Below are positions 27,175-36,816 of a DNA stretch of 64,000 nt, in pieces; positions within the stretch are counted from its first letter, which is position 1, and every line of letters starts with the position of its first letter. The notes beneath the pieces were generated by a model. That model searched no databases, was not told the DNA's origin, and saw nothing but the letters and a program-made list of their open reading frames with translations. Origin of the DNA: Candidatus Tisiphia endosymbiont of Dioctria linearis (GTDB taxonomy: Bacteria; Pseudomonadota; Alphaproteobacteria; Rickettsiales; Rickettsiaceae); the NCBI RefSeq assembly GCF_964026545.1, contig NZ_OZ032156.1, forward strand, positions 1-64,000. Reading direction: 5' to 3'. Both the position numbers and the translations under genes were made by a program.

Positions 27175-27378
27175 ATGTCAAAAGCTAAAACAGCGTCTAA
27201 AAATAACCCAACTTCCAGAGAGCAAGCTAAAGAGTATTTTCATAATGGACAAAAAATTAAACCAGTAAAACTTATATCTGGCAAATTTTCTTTTTTGGCA
27301 GCAGAATATGACGTATCAGGAGATTTAGTAGTTGGTTCTGATGGTAAGGCATTACCTTGGGACAGAACAAAAATTTAA
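27175..27378 (+). CDS. Small conserved-looking hypothetical protein (67 aa)
   Basis: The protein has a polar N-terminus (MSKAKTASKNNPTSREQAKE), a middle GQKIKPVKLISGKFSFLAAE and a C-terminus GSDGKALPWDRTKI. A weak ribosome binding site (GAGGT) lies 11 bases before the ATG. I do not know the function. The composition and gene-like codon use favour a real gene, and it stands alone 80 bases before tRNA-Ala. Confidence 0.6.
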   Translation: MSKAKTASKNNPTSREQAKEYFHNGQKIKPVKLISGKFSFLAAEYDVSGDLVVGSDGKALPWDRTKI

Positions 27379-27458
27379 CTTGAGATAGAATTTGGAAATA
27401 AGGTTATTGACCTTACATGTGAAAAGGTATATAAACTACCTGTTCATTAATACGGTTT

Positions 27459-27533
27459 GGGGATGTAGCTCAGGGGTAGAGCATCTGCTTTGCACGCAGA
27501 GGGTCGGGGGTTCGATTCCCTTCGTCTCCACCA
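27459..27533 (+). tRNA. tRNA-Ala (anticodon TGC)
   Basis: Cloverleaf with acceptor GGGGATG/CGTCTCC, D-loop TAGCTCAGGGGTAGAGC, anticodon loop CTTTGCACG, T arm GGGGGTTCGATTCCC and an encoded CCA. The IS481 end begins 13 bases later. Confidence 0.93.
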
Positions 27534-27545
27534 ATACTTATTAGC

Positions 27546-28733
27546 TGTAGAAGTCAAGATTTGATCTTACAGACCCCATAAATTAACTTATTAGATTGTC
27601 AGATAAATTTTGACTGTCAGATAAGTGTTCAAGATACAAGATCTCATTATTTTTTTCAAACGCTAATTTTTTACTATCTTTAAAGGTTTGCATTGGAGTT
27701 TTACCATAGCAATACTTGCTGGAATGAGGACGTTCGTTATTATAATAATGTAACCAGGTATCAAGATCTTTTTGCAATTCAAAAAGTGAATTGTAAATCT
27801 TTTTACTCATTGCAGTATCATAAAACTCATTTTTCATGGTTTTATGAAACCTCTCACATATCCCGTTAGTTTGAGGGGAATATGCTTTTATAACGGTGGG
27901 TTCTATTCCTTCAATACTTAAAAACAATTCAAAGGCATGATGTTCTATATTTCCTTTATATTCAGTACCACGATCAGTTAATATACGTAGTATAGGAATA
28001 CCTTGTTCTTCGTACCAAGGTAGAACTCTATCATTTAACATATCAGCAGAGGTTATAGCTGTTTTGTCTGTGTATAATTTGGCATCCGTCACCCTGGAAT
28101 AGCTATCGATAAAAGTTTGACCATAAACCTTACCTATTCCTTTAAAGTTGCCAACATAGTAAACATCTTGACAACCAAGATAGCCTGGATGTTCTGTCTC
28201 TATTTCCCCATGTGCCTCTTTAAGATTCTTACGATTCTCCAAGACACGTAATTGAGCTTCCGTAAGTATAATGCCATCCTGAGCCATTTTAGTTTCTAAA
28301 GCTACTAGCCGTTTCTTAAGATTATTGAGATCGTTCCTAAGCCAGATAGATCTAATGCCACCGGGAGATACTAAAATCCCATCTTTTTTTAATTCGTTTG
28401 ATACACGAAGTTGACCATAAGCGGGGTACTCTATTGCCATGTCTAATACCGCTTTCTCTACAATAGGATCAACTCTATTAGCCAATATGGGTTTCTTACG
28501 GCTTATTTCATACAAGGCTTCATCGCCACCATTCTCATATAATTCCTTGAATCTATAATAACTATCTCTGCTATACCCCATTGTTTTACATGCACTAGAT
28601 ACATTTCCTAAGCTTTTTGCTAGTTCAAGTAATCCTATTTTTGGTCTTATTATTTTCTGATTTAAATTCATTTTAATCTCCATTTAATAATTTGTTTATT
28701 TTACTAAATGTAAGATTAAATCTCAACTACTTC
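27546..28733 (-). mobile_element. IS481-family insertion sequence, apparently complete
   Basis: About 1.19 kb. The imperfect terminal repeats are TGTAGAAGTCAAGATTTG at the left and, as reverse complement at the right, AAGTAGTTGAGATTT; both continue to ATCTTACA. One full-length transposase gene is inside. A left-end fragment of the same element occurs at 21969-22035. The right end interrupts the repeat protein gene at 28776-29183. Target duplication is not obvious. Confidence 0.8.
27583..28671 (-). CDS. IS481-family transposase
   Basis: 362 residues from the ATG at 28671 (GGAG six bases upstream). An N-terminal helix-turn-helix (ELAKSLGNVSSACKTMGYSR) is followed by a DDE integrase core: DVYYVGNFKGIGKVYGQTFI then DSYSRVTDAKLY, ILRILTDRGTEYKG, and SPQTNGICERFHKTMKNEFY with the final Glu. 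All three acidic residues and the length look intact, so it may be active. Confidence 0.92.
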   Translation of the reverse strand: MNLNQKIIRPKIGLLELAKSLGNVSSACKTMGYSRDSYYRFKELYENGGDEALYEISRKKPILANRVDPIVEKAVLDMAIEYPAYGQLRVSNELKKDGILVSPGGIRSIWLRNDLNNLKKRLVALETKMAQDGIILTEAQLRVLENRKNLKEAHGEIETEHPGYLGCQDVYYVGNFKGIGKVYGQTFIDSYSRVTDAKLYTDKTAITSADMLNDRVLPWYEEQGIPILRILTDRGTEYKGNIEHHAFELFLSIEGIEPTVIKAYSPQTNGICERFHKTMKNEFYDTAMSKKIYNSLFELQKDLDTWLHYYNNERPHSSKYCYGKTPMQTFKDSKKLAFEKNNEILYLEHLSDSQNLSDNLIS

Positions 28734-28775
28734 AAATGATGTATCTAAATTTAATGAAATATTTGATTTTTGAGA

Positions 28776-29183
28776 CTAAGTGTCATTTGGCTCAAACTCA
28801 TTTACAGCATTCCTATTAATAAGAATTTTCGATGGTGATTTAGATTTATCAGTTTTAGCACTTGGTGGACTGCCACCCTCATATTTAAAGTAGGAACTAT
28901 AGCTAGATTTATTTGGGCTTGAAACACTTGAACCTTTAGGTGATGGAGTGTTTTCTTTGGATGGTGGAATGTTTTCTGAATCCAATTCTCTATCATACAA
29001 TGATGGATCTAAATTTAATGAAATATTTGATTTTTGAGATTGAGTGTCATTTGGCTCAAACTCATTTACAGTATTCCTATTAGTAAGAATTTTCGATGGT
29101 GATTTAGATTTATCATATCTGACATGTGATAAACTGCTACCTTCAGCTTTACATGCACGCTCAATACTAGTTGTACAAACCAA
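28776..29183 (-). pseudogene. Repeat-containing protein truncated by a stop codon and IS481
   Basis: The frame encodes two copies of a ~40-residue repeat (DKSKSPSKIL, NEFEPNDT, then SNISLNLD) separated by Ser/Pro-rich linker. In the second copy the codon after NDT is TAG, yet the frame continues with SQKSNISLNLD up to the IS481 end at about 28733. At the other side the frame is open upstream of 29183 (NWGYKYEFKNNHAIQYLVC) with no standard start until a TAA near 29270. The piece thus looks like the middle of a once larger, Ser/Lys-rich, effector-like protein. Function unknown. Confidence 0.55.
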
Positions 29184-29240
29184 ATATTGAATAGCATGAT
29201 TGTTCTTGAATTCATATTTATACCCCCAATTGAATGACTT

Positions 29241-29312
29241 TGTTTGGAAGAATATAACTTACCCTAATTTTGACTGAACATCATACTTACACAAAAATAC
29301 ATCTTCCAAACA
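29241..29312. repeat. Small inverted repeat
   Basis: TGTTTGGAAGA (29241-29251) and TCTTCCAAACA (29302-29312) pair perfectly around a 50-base loop. The 700 bases from here to about 29985 are AT-rich and contain no gene I can support; the minus-strand frame at 29563-29766 lacks protein-like features. Confidence 0.4.
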
Positions 29313-30082
29313 AATTCCATTGATTAATAATATTTTAACCTCTTCTAATTTTTTAAACTTAATTTTTACGCAAAAAGAGTTAAAGCAACAGATATTTTTA
29401 CACCATCTGTTTTTGTTCTTTCTTTATAGTTTACTATAATCAATATATTAACTCAGCCAAAACTATCGTGTGTTTGTTAATTACTACAAGCCTACAAACA
29501 ATCCAAAAATCACCATTAAAAATTTAGATGGCAGAAATAGATTATAAAATCAGTGTAGACAATTATAAACTACTATTATTAATTAATGATGATATAAGGA
29601 TTTTAATGTTTGAATTACTATTAGTACACTGTATATTAAAGAGAACCATGTTGCCCCATATGTACCACAGTAGGGCTAATACAGCTTGACTAATGGTATC
29701 GTTAATATACAAACACACTATAGTAATTATCTGATTCTGGTTTACTATATATATATTTTTTTGCACACCAATCTGATAAATTCACATAAAAATCTTTATG
29801 TTATTATTACCTAATTAATGATTGTAACAGTAATCTACAATTGTCTATATTAATATAAAAAAAAGATTCTATTTATATCATTTAAATTGTAAATTTATCA
29901 ATATTCTACCACATTGCCAAAAATACTCAGCCGGATATTGCAGTATGATAGATAATGAGTCAATTACTCTAGCCTCTGTCAATAAGCGTTGAAAATTGAC
30001 CCAGCAAGTGCGTCCAATTTTGCCCCACTTAAATTACAAAATATTAGCTCTTTTTTTTCATACGGTAACTCTCATTTCCAGT

Positions 30083-30348
30083 TTATATAATATCGCAATT
30101 GTGACAAATTCTATCAAGCAGTGCTGCTGTCATTTTGTTACATCCAAATACTTGAGGCCATTCGGAAAACATAAGGTTGGTGGTAATTATGATTGAAGTA
30201 TTTGAGTGTAGCTTAGATAGCAAATGAAAGATAAGCTGACCACCATTTTTAGAGAATGGTAAATAACCAAGTTCATCAAGTACTAAAACATCCATTTTTT
30301 CTATTGAACATGCAAGCCTTCCTGCATGACCAGCAACTTTTTCACATT
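30083..30348 (-). pseudogene. IstB-like ATPase, C-terminal fragment
   Basis: The translation [20 protein letters not shown] continues to [20 protein letters not shown] and [18 protein letters not shown], the Walker B and sensor region of IstB, the DnaA/DnaC-like helper ATPase of IS21. The Walker A half is missing upstream, where the MITE begins. A TAA (GAA to TAA) cuts the conserved DIIETGNxSYR end near 30083. Non-functional. Confidence 0.75.
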
Positions 30349-30513
30349 CTAGGCTCTGTGAACAAAATTTTAATTGTTTAGATTTTGAGTATTTTTAAGC
30401 GAAAATTAATAAGATTTTTGCCGGAATAGTTAGTTCTATTTCAAAAAAATCTTATAATTTGCAGCTAAAAAGAGTCGAAATCTAGTAATTTAAATTTTGT
30501 TCACAGAGCCTAG
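30349..30513. repeat. 165-bp MITE with ~25-bp terminal inverted repeats
   Basis: It starts CTAGGCTCTGTGAACAAAAT and ends with the complement (ATTTTGTTCACAGAGCCTAG). No coding capacity. It is inserted in the istB remnant at a CTAG site. A single end of the same family lies at 19941. The parent transposase is not in this window. Confidence 0.8.
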
Positions 30514-30696
30514 TATTTTTCTTTTACTTTCCATTATTAACACTCTGATTTAATACTCCTATTATTTAAATTGAATAATAGAAATATAGGTTGAAAATAA
30601 TGGGTTAATAAGGCTACGATTTTCCACTTTTAGGGTGGGGCAAAATTGAACGCACATTAACCCATTTACTGGGTCATTATTGCACGATTTTTAACA

Positions 30697-30772
30697 ACTA
30701 TATGGGCTTGTTGACATTTTTTCTCTTATTTGTACCATATAATGTCATCTAATTCAACGGGTTTAACTATAC
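30697..30772 (-). mobile_element. Solitary right end of the IS630 element
   Basis: About 75 bases match 8026-8100 without visible differences, including the first codons of the transposase (MSTSPY region) and the terminal AACTA next to TA. The rest of the element is gone, and the junction is with the IS21 remnant. Confidence 0.75.
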
Positions 30773-30919
30773 CAAGATGATTGCAAAAATCATAACAACC
30801 GTCTACAATAAATGATCAATTAAAATAGACAAATATCGTACACTTAATTACTTTAAATTCAAATACTAATTGTCCATTAAAATTACAATTAGGGTTTTTG
30901 TAAGAATAATGATAAATTA

Positions 30920-31531
30920 ATGACCAATTTTGCATATTTAAGAGTCTCCTCCGATCAACAAGATACCAATAATCAAAAATTTGGTTTGCTAGAATATTGT
31001 AATAATCGTAATATAAATACAGTGAAATTTATAAAAGATACAGCAAGTGGTAAAACCAATTGGCTAGAGCGTACGATTGGTAATATTATAGAAAAAGCAA
31101 TAAAAGGTGATGTTATTCTGGTATCAGAGATTTCAAGACTTGGTAGATCAACTCTACAAGTCCTCGAAATATTAGAAATGGCAGCAAAAAAAGAAATATC
31201 TGTACATATAACTAAAAACCATATCGTGATAGATGGCTCAATGCAATCTACAATAACTGCCACAGTTTTAAGACTCGCAGCTCAAATAGAAAGAGATTTT
31301 ATTTTCAGTAGAACAAAGAAAGCTTTAGCAAAACGCAAAGCTGATTGGTTTAAGCTAGGAAGACCAAAAGGTCAATCGCAGTTATTAAAACTTGATTCTT
31401 TCTACGAAGAGATCAAAGGATATTTAAGAAATGGAATTAATAAGCGTGCTATATCTAAATTAATTGAATGTTTTCCATCAACGCTGTACTTATGGTTAAA
31501 AAGGAGAAAACTGTACACAAAAAGAACATAA
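30920..31531 (+). CDS. Serine recombinase (resolvase/invertase family)
   Basis: 203 residues. The N-terminal resolvase domain begins NFAYLRVSSDQQDTNNQ with the catalytic Ser of LRVSS near residue 9, and includes VILVSEISRLGRSTLQVLEI and LRLAAQIERDFIFSRTK. A basic region, GRPKGQ, and a helix-turn-helix near the end (NKRAISKLIECFPSTLYLWL) complete it. Such enzymes invert or resolve DNA between short sites. No target sites were identified. It borders insertion sequence debris, so it may be left over from a transposon or plasmid. Confidence 0.9.
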   Translation: MTNFAYLRVSSDQQDTNNQKFGLLEYCNNRNINTVKFIKDTASGKTNWLERTIGNIIEKAIKGDVILVSEISRLGRSTLQVLEILEMAAKKEISVHITKNHIVIDGSMQSTITATVLRLAAQIERDFIFSRTKKALAKRKADWFKLGRPKGQSQLLKLDSFYEEIKGYLRNGINKRAISKLIECFPSTLYLWLKRRKLYTKRT

Positions 31532-31702
31532 ACTCTTCTTGTTGTCAGTTGCAAATAAAGGTAGTCAGAATGATTGATAAAATCATTTAATTTTAACTGT
31601 AAAAAGGATTAAATTGCAATCTTGCTTTTAGGTTGTAAATGATTAGCATTGCTATCCTATTTATATTACAATTTATTAATAAATATATGGTTAAATAATA
31701 AT

Positions 31703-33547
31703 ATGACTGTTACCCCGTCTAATACAATAATTCAAAAAACCAAGGTCATACAAGGTAATAGTAAACCACCGAGAATGAGAACAGGTACGGATGATTTTAA
31801 AACGTTGTTGTTAAATAGTGATGTATTTGTTGATAAAAGTCTAATGATCAAAGAATTATTAGAAGATAGTGGAGATGTTATACTCATTACTAGACCAAGG
31901 CGGTGGGGTAAAAGTTTAAATATGAATATGCTTCAGAAGTTCTTTGAAATAGAAGTGGATGAGAGAGGTATGCCTTTAGCTGAAGAGGGCAGAGTAAATA
32001 ACAAGCTATTTATCGGAGGGGAAGTAGATTTAGGTATTAAAGGAAAAAGGACTTTAGAGCCTTTAAAGATTAACGGTAATGAATATGCCATGGTTCAGCA
32101 AGGTAATTACCCTGTGATTTTGCTTAATCTTAAAGATGTAAAAGGTAGTAGTTATCAGGAAATAGAAGCTAAGATACAAATGCAAATAATAAAATTATTT
32201 GAAAAACATAGATATCTAGAACAATATTGCCAAGAAAATAATAAATTATTAGCCAACACTCAAAAAAAACAACTGGAGAAATATTTTAGTGGTAACATTA
32301 ATAAATTAGATATAGAGAATAGTTTAAAATTTTTAAGCGAATTGCTCTTTGCTCATTTTGGTCAAAAAGTTTATATATTGATCGATGAGTATGATACGCC
32401 TATTAATAGTTGCTATATTGAGTTTGGTAACAAACCACAAGAATTTAAACAAGTGCTTGATCTATTTCGCGAGATATTTGGTAGCAGTCTAAAGACTAAT
32501 ACTTATCTAGAAAAAGGGGTAATAACTGGTATATTACGAATAGCTAAGGCTAATTTATTTTCAGGTTTGAATAATGTTCGTGAATATACTTTGCTAGATG
32601 AAAAATTTGCCAAATTTTATGGATTTACTCAAGTAGAGGTTGATGATTTATTAACCAAGGTTCCTCTTGATACAAGCCCCGAGGAAATTAAAGCTTGGTA
32701 TAATGGTTATAGTTTTGGTGGTGAGGTGATCTATAACCCATGGTCAATTATGTTATGTTTAGATAATAGAGGTAAGCTTGATCATTATTGGCTAGATAGT
32801 GGGGGTACTGGACTCATTGATAAAGCATTACTATCGGATGAAATACAACAAGATATTCAGCTACTCGCTAGTGGTAAAACTATTATCTCCCCTATTACCA
32901 AACAAATTAGTTTCAGCGATATTAACACGCGGTCAGGATTATTTAGTCTATTGCTATTTAGTGGTTATTTAAACCCAATAATCATCGAGTCAGAAGAGAA
33001 TATTTGTGAATTATCTGCTCCTAATAAAGAGGTAAAACATATATATAATGCAAGATTATTGCAATGGGTTAGTAATAAGTTACAAATGGATAGTTCTTTA
33101 TATTATTCATTTGCTAGTTTGTTGCCCGCAGGTAAAATAGAAGAATTCAAAGAAAGGCTGCAAGAATTATTACTAAATGCTACTAGTTTTCATCAAACTG
33201 GCGAGAAAAAAGCTGAGCTATTTTATAGTGGCTTTATGCTAGGTTTGATTAACACATTATCTCTTGGCTATATCATAGAAAGCGAAAGAGAGACAGGCAG
33301 TGGTAGAGCTGATATTATGTTGCTACCTAAAGCCGGAAGGCAGAACAATGCTATTATTATTGAATATAAAATATGTAAATCTCCTGATATTTTAGAATCT
33401 GTTGCAAAAGAAGGGCTAGATCAAATAGAGAAAAAACAATATGAGGCTAAAATAAAAGAACACTCACATGTTCAAAAAATCATCAAAATTGCTATGGCTT
33501 TTTGCGGCAAGGAAGTGGCATTAGAATATCAGATTGATGAAATTTAA
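31703..33547 (+). CDS. AAA-ATPase-like / PD-(D/E)XK nuclease-like protein, paralogue 2
   Basis: About 614 residues from the ATG at 31703; an earlier frame start at 31649 adds a hydrophobic stretch without support. The domain order is the same as in the gene at 22197-24020: GTDDFKTLLLNSDVFVDKSL, TRPRRWGKSLN, YILIDEYDTPINS, then GRADIMLLPKAG and IIIEYKICKS. The two proteins are clearly similar along their whole length, mostly differing in the 130-220 region. Intact. The role is unknown, as for the paralogue. A 56-bp perfect hairpin follows at 33626. Confidence 0.85.
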   Translation: MTVTPSNTIIQKTKVIQGNSKPPRMRTGTDDFKTLLLNSDVFVDKSLMIKELLEDSGDVILITRPRRWGKSLNMNMLQKFFEIEVDERGMPLAEEGRVNNKLFIGGEVDLGIKGKRTLEPLKINGNEYAMVQQGNYPVILLNLKDVKGSSYQEIEAKIQMQIIKLFEKHRYLEQYCQENNKLLANTQKKQLEKYFSGNINKLDIENSLKFLSELLFAHFGQKVYILIDEYDTPINSCYIEFGNKPQEFKQVLDLFREIFGSSLKTNTYLEKGVITGILRIAKANLFSGLNNVREYTLLDEKFAKFYGFTQVEVDDLLTKVPLDTSPEEIKAWYNGYSFGGEVIYNPWSIMLCLDNRGKLDHYWLDSGGTGLIDKALLSDEIQQDIQLLASGKTIISPITKQISFSDINTRSGLFSLLLFSGYLNPIIIESEENICELSAPNKEVKHIYNARLLQWVSNKLQMDSSLYYSFASLLPAGKIEEFKERLQELLLNATSFHQTGEKKAELFYSGFMLGLINTLSLGYIIESERETGSGRADIMLLPKAGRQNNAIIIEYKICKSPDILESVAKEGLDQIEKKQYEAKIKEHSHVQKIIKIAMAFCGKEVALEYQIDEI

Positions 33548-33625
33548 TTGCTTGAGAATTTTGCAACTAAAAACTGTAAAAATTACATCTAAAAGTTAAA
33601 TTTTGGAGCTAAATTGAGTCTTGCT

Positions 33626-33682
33626 GTTAAAAAGCGTGCAATAATGACCCAGTAAATGGGTCATTATTGCACGCTTTTTAAC
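33626..33682. repeat. Perfect 26-bp-arm hairpin
   Basis: Arms run from GTTAAAAAGCGTG...GACCCA (33626-33651) to the exact complement (33657-33682) around GTAAA. A truncated, slightly altered copy is at 30663-30695 by the IS21 remnant. It may serve as a two-way terminator here, but the second copy suggests a mobile origin. Confidence 0.7.
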
Positions 33683-33738
33683 ATATATGTGTAATTTCCC
33701 ATTATATAACTCTATTTATTAACGCTAAATGGTATTAT

Positions 33739-33918
33739 GTGAGCGTTCACGGTTTTTTTGCTATTTTCTTATGAATAAAAAATTTGCTCGTCAAGCGTCT
33801 ATTAGCGAGGAGCTACTTTAGTAGCGACAAAGCAATTCAGGAAAGTAATTAGAAAATTGCTTGTCAGCTACGCCTTCTCGTAATGACGCTTACTTTAGTT
33901 ATTGTAGGCAGCCTCCTA
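33739..33918. repeat. Degraded copy of the GTGAGCGTTCACGG element
   Basis: It starts as the intact copy at 51885-52077 (GTGAGCGTTCACGGTTTTTT, then CGTCTATTAGCGAGG) but ends in a TAGGCAGCCTCCTAA hairpin-family fragment. It lies in the 410-bp gap between paralogue 2 and dnaN, which holds no gene. Confidence 0.6.
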
Positions 33919-33959
33919 AAACTAATTCGGGTTAGCTATAAGTGATACTCTTGTTATGA

Positions 33960-35123
33960 TCAAACCTTAACTGGCATAATCACAAAAACGTCTTTAGGAT
34001 TCTGAAGCGTTTTCAATAACATTGGCGATGATGCGTTTAAAAAATATAGCTCAACTTGGTTTGCTTTAGTAGCATTTAACACAGCATTGAGTGCGTCAGT
34101 AAGATATTTAGGGTTAAAACCTATAGACAAAGTATCTTCATGATCAAAAACGTATAAATTATTTTCATCTAGTGAATGTGGTATAGTTTCTTTAGCTGCT
34201 CCCCTTGCTTCTCCTGAAGCTGTGATTTCAAGCATATCTCTTGATAAAGTTAATTTTATTGCTTGAAATTTATCTATAGTTATTGTTGCTACTCTATCTA
34301 TAACATCAGCTAGCAATTTGGTATTAATAGTAAGTTTATAGTTATTATCTACTGGGATAAATCCTTGGTAATCCGGGAAAGTTCCATCAATCAGTTTTGA
34401 TACCATCATAATATCATTGCAAACAAATTTAATTCTATTCACACTTAGAAAAATTTCTACCTCTAACTGAATATTTTTGGGGTCTTTTAATATTTTGACG
34501 ATTTCCTCGAGAGTTTTTTTAGATAAAATAACGCCAAACTTGCTAACCTTATCGACTATTTCTACTACTGACACTGATAATCTATGTCCATCGGTGCTAG
34601 CCATACAACATTCTTCATCTTTTACGTAAAAATAAACGCCATTAAGATTATAGCGAGTTTCATCAAGGGACACCGAAAACAGGGTACCGTCGATCATCTT
34701 AACAAAATCACGACAAGCTATTTTAAAAATAGCTTCAACATTAATATCATCTAATGCAGGGAATTGGTCAGCAGGTAAAGTTAGCAGATTAAAAGCACAA
34801 TTCTTTCCTAAAATTTCAAGCTGATCGGTTTCATTGGATACACTGAGTACTATATCATTATCAGCTATCTTTTTTACTATATCATTTAATGTTTTAGTAG
34901 ATACTGTTATTGCCCCCTCACTTATTACTTGAGCAGCTATTTTCTGGCTTAAATATATTTCCATATTAGTAGCCATTAACTCTAGTTTACCATCCTTCGA
35001 TGATAATTTAATATGACTAAGTTCGGTAACTACATTACGTTTCTCTACTACAGAATTAGCAAAAGTCAGAGCATGAGTTAGGGTTTTGGTCTCAACTATA
35101 ATCTTTAATTCGTTGTTGCCCAT
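33960..35123 (-). CDS. dnaN: DNA polymerase III beta subunit (sliding clamp)
   Basis: 387 residues, normal length. The first domain begins [20 protein letters not shown] and the family hallmarks [36 protein letters not shown] and the C-terminal FVIMPVKV are present. It forms the ring that holds polymerase III on DNA. It stands 4 bases downstream of dapD on the same strand, so the two are probably cotranscribed. Confidence 0.96.
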   Translation of the reverse strand: MGNNELKIIVETKTLTHALTFANSVVEKRNVVTELSHIKLSSKDGKLELMATNMEIYLSQKIAAQVISEGAITVSTKTLNDIVKKIADNDIVLSVSNETDQLEILGKNCAFNLLTLPADQFPALDDINVEAIFKIACRDFVKMIDGTLFSVSLDETRYNLNGVYFYVKDEECCMASTDGHRLSVSVVEIVDKVSKFGVILSKKTLEEIVKILKDPKNIQLEVEIFLSVNRIKFVCNDIMMVSKLIDGTFPDYQGFIPVDNNYKLTINTKLLADVIDRVATITIDKFQAIKLTLSRDMLEITASGEARGAAKETIPHSLDENNLYVFDHEDTLSIGFNPKYLTDALNAVLNATKANQVELYFLNASSPMLLKTLQNPKDVFVIMPVKV

Positions 35124-35127
35124 ATCT

Positions 35128-35955
35128 TTAATTGCCTCTTAATAAATCATTTATAGATACTTTACTCCTAGTTCCAGCATCTACCTGCTTAACGATTACG
35201 GCACAATATAAACTTGGTTTTCCTGAATCAGCAGGCAAGCTACCAGGTACTACAACTGAATAGGCTGGAACTTTACCATAAATTATTTTGCCACTTTCTC
35301 TATCTACTATCTTCGTAGAAGCACCAATAAATACTCCCATACTAATTACGCTTCCCTCTTCTACTAAAACTCCTTCTGCTATTTCTGATCTTGCACCTAT
35401 AAAACAATTATCTTCGATTATTACCGGATTATTTTGGATTGGTTCTAACACACCACCAATACCTGTTCCACCGGAAATATGACAATTCTTACCTATTTGA
35501 GCACATGAGCCTATAGTAGCCCAGGTATCAACCATTGTTCCTTCTCCTATATATGCCCCTATATTAATAAAAGAAGGCATAACAACAACGTTTCTCGCTA
35601 AATAGACTCCTGTTCTAATAATTGCTCCGGGAACAATACGACAGCCATCCGCTTGGAATAATTCGTTAGTATAATGTGTAGAAAATTTGGGGACAATTTT
35701 ATCATACCATCTCATGCAATCTCCAGAATAAGTTTGCGGATCAGTTATTATCATATGTAGTAAAATTGCTTTTTTTACCCAATGATTAACTTGCCAATCA
35801 GCCCCTTCTTTTTCGCAAACTCTTACTAATCCTTGATTCAAACCATCAATAATATCCTGCAATATTTGTTTGGCGTAATTAGTTTTTTCTGAATCTTTGG
35901 TTAATTTGTCGCGTATTTGCCAAAATTCTTCTATAGTATTAATATGTTTTTGCAT
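35128..35955 (-). CDS. dapD: Tetrahydrodipicolinate N-succinyltransferase
   Basis: 275 residues. The N-terminal helical domain is followed by left-handed beta-helix hexapeptide repeats ([60 protein letters not shown]). It makes N-succinyl-aminoketopimelate for diaminopimelate, needed for peptidoglycan. dapA at 61410 belongs to the same pathway. Clustered with dnaN. Confidence 0.96.
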   Translation of the reverse strand: MQKHINTIEEFWQIRDKLTKDSEKTNYAKQILQDIIDGLNQGLVRVCEKEGADWQVNHWVKKAILLHMIITDPQTYSGDCMRWYDKIVPKFSTHYTNELFQADGCRIVPGAIIRTGVYLARNVVVMPSFINIGAYIGEGTMVDTWATIGSCAQIGKNCHISGGTGIGGVLEPIQNNPVIIEDNCFIGARSEIAEGVLVEEGSVISMGVFIGASTKIVDRESGKIIYGKVPAYSVVVPGSLPADSGKPSLYCAVIVKQVDAGTRSKVSINDLLRGN

Positions 35956-36056
35956 AAGGTTCTTGCTAAAAGGTAAAAAAAAATCATAATTTACTTTATT
36001 TTTAAGTCAACCTAATATACTTAAATAGTTTGAGTACATAAAATTAGAGCATGTAA

Positions 36057-36707
36057 ATGAGTATTTCCTGCCCAAGTTGTAACACTAACTTTATAGTGTC
36101 GAAAGAACAAATAGGCATGACCGGTAGGAAGGTCAAATGTTCACAATGTAACCATATCTGGTATCAAAAATCAGAGCATGAAAAGCAACAACCACCAATT
36201 ATATCAGATCATCATACAGCAAAAAATGCTAGCACTAATGAAAATAATAAAATATTTTTAACCCAAGGTACTAATTTGCCAGCTTTATTACCACCAAAAC
36301 CCCCCCAACATTCACATATTGTAATTACATTATTGTTTAGCTTAATTATTCTTTTATTATTATTGTTATTTCATGAAAAGTTTAACATACCAGCTTTGTA
36401 TAAACAGAACGATAATATCTTAACTATAGGAAACATCCATGTTGAACAAAATAAAAAAATGGGACAAATTAAAGTTTCCTACCAGATAACCAATAATTCC
36501 GACCATGATGTGACAATACCATTAATTAGAGTGAGATTATTGGATAAAAAATATGTAACAGTAAAATCCTATATAATGAATCACAAAAACATTAAACTAC
36601 CACCTAAGCAACATATAGACATTGCTACGCATCTTGATGTAGTTCCTCATTCAAGTGAATTACTAAATATTATGCTTGGTAATAGTGTGGATCTTATATT
36701 ACATTAG
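36057..36707 (+). CDS. MJ0042-type zinc-ribbon membrane protein
   Basis: 216 residues. Residues 1-37 are a zinc ribbon with two CxxC pairs (SCPSCNTNFIV, KCSQCNHIWYQ). A proline-rich linker and one membrane span (IVITLLFSLIILLLLLLF) follow, then an extracytoplasmic domain of about 90 residues (VSYQITNNSDHDVTIPLIRV). This layout is common in alphaproteobacteria and unassigned in function. It is followed 110 bases later by the RDD gene. Confidence 0.8.
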   Translation: MSISCPSCNTNFIVSKEQIGMTGRKVKCSQCNHIWYQKSEHEKQQPPIISDHHTAKNASTNENNKIFLTQGTNLPALLPPKPPQHSHIVITLLFSLIILLLLLLFHEKFNIPALYKQNDNILTIGNIHVEQNKKMGQIKVSYQITNNSDHDVTIPLIRVRLLDKKYVTVKSYIMNHKNIKLPPKQHIDIATHLDVVPHSSELLNIMLGNSVDLILH

Positions 36708-36816
36708 ACTTCTTTTGAAAGAGAATTTATAATGACCTAAAAATTAGCACAATGACCTAAGGTAGTCGCCTTAAGTTGTGCATTTTAAAATAATTATACA
36801 ACTTAAAACTAAAAAA

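Larger units (their letters stand above)
29985..30695 (-). mobile_element. IS21-like remnant with MITE insertion
   Basis: This holds a degraded istB gene and end sequences in which TGGGGCAAAATTG occurs at both sides (as its complement near 30010-30022 and directly near 30638). The right part ends with a piece of the 56-bp hairpin element also seen intact at 33626-33682. A 165-bp MITE interrupts the remnant at 30349-30513. No istA remains. Confidence 0.6.

Noticed and set aside
29563..29766. 67-residue minus-strand frame
   Set aside because: No ribosome binding site or recognisable motif in an AT-rich stretch between mobile-element remnants.
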